Assembly: GCA_016839655.1 (NCBI GenBank)
Contig: JAEOTW010000281.1
Location: 1-7,854, forward strand
Direction of reading: 5' to 3'
DNA: 7,854 nucleotides
Source: Promethearchaeota archaeon
GTDB lineage: Archaea > Asgardarchaeota > Lokiarchaeia > Sigynarchaeales > SOKP01
Shown here: piece by piece, positions 6,911 to 7,854 of the stretch
Position numbering within the stretch: position 1 is the stretch's first letter
Layout: every line of letters begins with the position of its first letter
Notes under the pieces: model-generated
Databases searched by the model: none
What the model was told of the DNA's origin: nothing
Seen by the model: only the letters and a program-made list of their open reading frames with translations
Translations under genes and position numbers: made by a program

Positions 6911-6957
6911 ATATATCAGAGTCTACTATAATATATTATATATATATCAGAGTCTAC
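6911..6957 (-). promoter_or_regulatory. Direct repeats flanking a TATA-like stretch: candidate operator/promoter of the epimerase gene
   Basis: The 16-bp sequence ATATATCAGAGTCTAC occurs exactly twice on the plus strand, at 6911-6926 and 6942-6957, with starts 31 bp apart (about three helical turns). Between them lies an ATAATATATTATAT-type run that would serve as the TATA box for minus-strand transcription. This would start about 60 nt before the epimerase ATG. Two same-face copies either side of a core promoter are what a repressor operator would look like. The PadR-type regulator encoded just upstream is the obvious candidate binder, but this is inference. Confidence 0.55.
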
Positions 6958-6976
6958 CATATATAAATCTTTGTAT

Positions 6977-7014
6977 AAGAAAAACAATATTAAGGGAAAA
7001 TCAAAATCTTCCCT
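6977..7014 (-). terminator. Candidate hairpin terminator of the padR-like gene
   Basis: On the minus strand AGGGAA (7014-7009) can pair with TTCCCT (6998-6993) across a 10-nt loop, and the outer bases extend the stem after one mismatch. A T-rich tail with GTTTTTCTT follows. It lies about 50 nt after the PadR-like stop and just before the repeats of the next promoter, a sensible place for termination. Confidence 0.45.
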
Positions 7015-7064
7015 AAATCAATTAAAATGGAATAAGACTCTTTTTTGAATTATAATAGGTTTTA

Positions 7065-7679
7065 TTAATTGGATTTTAAATTCTCAATTCTTTGGTCAAT
7101 TTCGTTAACTAAGTTTTCTAATTTATTAACTACTTTTGATAATACAAGTTTTCTTTTTGAGAGAATTTTAAGTTTTTCTTCATTAGTTTTACCAATTAGA
7201 CTTGCATCGTCAATTATTTCAGGACCAAATAGGTCTTCAAAATCTTTGGGGAGGGATAAATTGGTTAGTCCAATTGTTGACATAATCATAGAAAGGAGAG
7301 ATTTCCGCATGTTTTGTTGTCGTTCAAGAAGCATCTTTAATGTACTTCTTCCTTTATTAGTTATTTCATAAACTTTTCGCTCTCTTTTTCCCTCCATCTC
7401 ACTAGTAAATTCGATTAAACCTTTTTCTGTTAACGAGGAAAGATGTGGATATAAGGAAGAAGCTGTAGGATTCCAAACTCCGTATGTATCTTCAGTTATC
7501 GTTTGCATGAGACTATATCCATGAGATGGTCCCTTCTCTAAAGCTAATAATAACAAAGTGCTTATATGGCCTTTCTTCATAGACTGTTCAATGGCATCAG
7601 CAATTACATCAAGTTTTTCTGAGTTTTTTGCGTTTCCTTGACTTTTTTTACTACTCATTCCTTTGTACCCCTGATTCAT
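7065..7679 (-). CDS. PadR-family transcriptional regulator
   Basis: This 204-residue protein has a PadR-type winged helix-turn-helix. ISTLLLLALEKGPSHGYSLM (39-58) is the family's N-terminal signature, SSLYPHLSSLTEKGLIE (74-90) is the recognition helix region, and RKVYEITNKGR (101-111) is the wing and following helix. A leucine- and lysine-rich helical C-terminus (about 160-204) fits the dimerising coiled segment of PadR proteins. Residues 1-34 are a polar N-terminal extension. The first ATG lacks a Shine-Dalgarno sequence but sits about 26 nt downstream of a TATA-like palindrome, which suggests a leaderless mRNA. An internal ATG at 7658 (Met8) directly abuts AAAGGA, too close for a normal ribosome site. 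PadR proteins usually repress nearby genes in response to small molecules. Likely targets are its own promoter and the repeat-flanked epimerase promoter downstream. The ligand is unknown. Confidence 0.88.
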   Translation of the reverse strand: MNQGYKGMSSKKSQGNAKNSEKLDVIADAIEQSMKKGHISTLLLLALEKGPSHGYSLMQTITEDTYGVWNPTASSLYPHLSSLTEKGLIEFTSEMEGKRERKVYEITNKGRSTLKMLLERQQNMRKSLLSMIMSTIGLTNLSLPKDFEDLFGPEIIDDASLIGKTNEEKLKILSKRKLVLSKVVNKLENLVNEIDQRIENLKSN

Positions 7680-7699
7680 TTAAAAAAACATATCAATTA

Positions 7700-7711
7700 T
7701 AGATATATCTA
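7700..7711. promoter_or_regulatory. Palindromic TATA-like element upstream of the padR-like gene
   Basis: TAGATATATCTA is a perfect 12-bp palindrome whose centre is about 26 nt from the ATG at 7679. That is the archaeal TATA-to-start distance for a leaderless transcript. The symmetry would also allow a dimeric repressor, possibly the PadR protein itself, to block TBP. The AT-rich background weakens the argument. Confidence 0.4.
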
Positions 7712-7779
7712 ATTACGTAATAAATATTAACCTTTAGAGTTTCTTTTACAACAAAGATAACAAACACTAATCTTAAAAC

Positions 7780-7854
7780 TCAAATTTGCTTTTTCTTCTT
7801 CGTTTTAGACTTTCCACTTCCAAATCCAGAGAAATCAAAATCAGAACCACCAGA
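7780..7854 (-). CDS. C-terminal end of an unrecognised protein (24 codons, cut by window edge)
   Basis: The minus strand enters the window in a frame reading SGGSDFDFSGFGSG and then KSKTKKKKQI, ending at TGA (7780-7782). I do not recognise the protein. A Gly/Ser/Phe-rich stretch followed by a lysine-rich end resembles a disordered, basic C-terminal tail. A second frame is also open here (ending in TAA) but relies on several CTG codons, which are unusual in this AT-rich DNA, so the first frame is preferred. If correct, TGA also serves as an ordinary stop in this genome. The next gene (PadR-like) starts 100 nt downstream. Confidence 0.4.
   Translation of the reverse strand, partial: SGGSDFDFSGFGSGKSKTKKKKQI

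Noticed and set aside
6927..6947. AT dinucleotide run as a microsatellite or CRISPR-like repeat
   Set aside because: There are only two copies of the flanking 16-mer with a promoter-like AT spacer; nothing resembles a repeat-spacer array.
7069..7371. Plus-strand 100-codon frame
   Set aside because: It is the antisense of the C-terminal half of the PadR-like gene and has no recognisable features of its own.

Overview
The window is AT-rich, compact archaeal-type DNA, and every gene I can support reads on the minus strand. It combines archaeal HdrA, HdrC, MvhD and FrhB-type redox proteins, a TATA-type promoter layout, several in-frame UGA (selenocysteine, Sec) codons, and a 3' RNA element that resembles a eukaryotic SECIS. 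This combination points to an Asgard archaeon, most likely a Lokiarchaeia-like lineage, for which multi-Sec selenoproteins and eukaryote-like SECIS elements have been described. The assignment is an inference; no marker gene is present.

In transcription order (right to left), the window starts with 24 C-terminal codons of an unrecognised gene (7780-7854). A PadR-family regulator follows (7065-7679), with a possible leaderless start under a palindromic TATA region and a candidate hairpin terminator. Next is an extended-SDR NAD-dependent epimerase/dehydratase (5858-6844). Its promoter region carries a 16-bp sequence repeated directly 31 bp apart, flanking an AT-rich TATA-like stretch. A gene-free region of about 414 bp (5444-5857) separates this from the main operon.

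The main operon is hdrA (3503-5443), mvhD/vhuD (3035-3496), a long FrhB-like protein with an N-terminal winged-helix-like extension (1425-2921), a second FrhB-like protein (300-1412) and the start of hdrC (1-295, cut by the window edge). A standard gene finder would break hdrA into two ORFs plus a lost N-terminus, and would miss mvhD entirely. Four in-frame TGA codons in hdrA and two in mvhD fall exactly where the families have conserved cysteines, so both genes are read here as intact selenoprotein genes, not pseudogenes.

Immediately after mvhD the RNA can fold into an AUGA...UGA non-canonical quartet, an 8-bp perfect helix and an 11-nt apical loop with an AAA run 11 nt after the AUGA. This is the layout of a eukaryote-like SECIS. 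It overlaps the mvhD stop codon. It is the only SECIS candidate I found in the operon, and may have to serve both genes.

Functionally, HdrA (flavin-based electron bifurcation), MvhD (2Fe-2S adaptor), HdrC (electron relay to HdrB, presumably beyond the left edge) and two FrhB-like flavin/Fe-S proteins look like a cytosolic Hdr-type complex. It may take electrons from reduced F420 or another donor through the FrhB-like subunits rather than from a hydrogenase, since no hydrogenase subunit is visible here.
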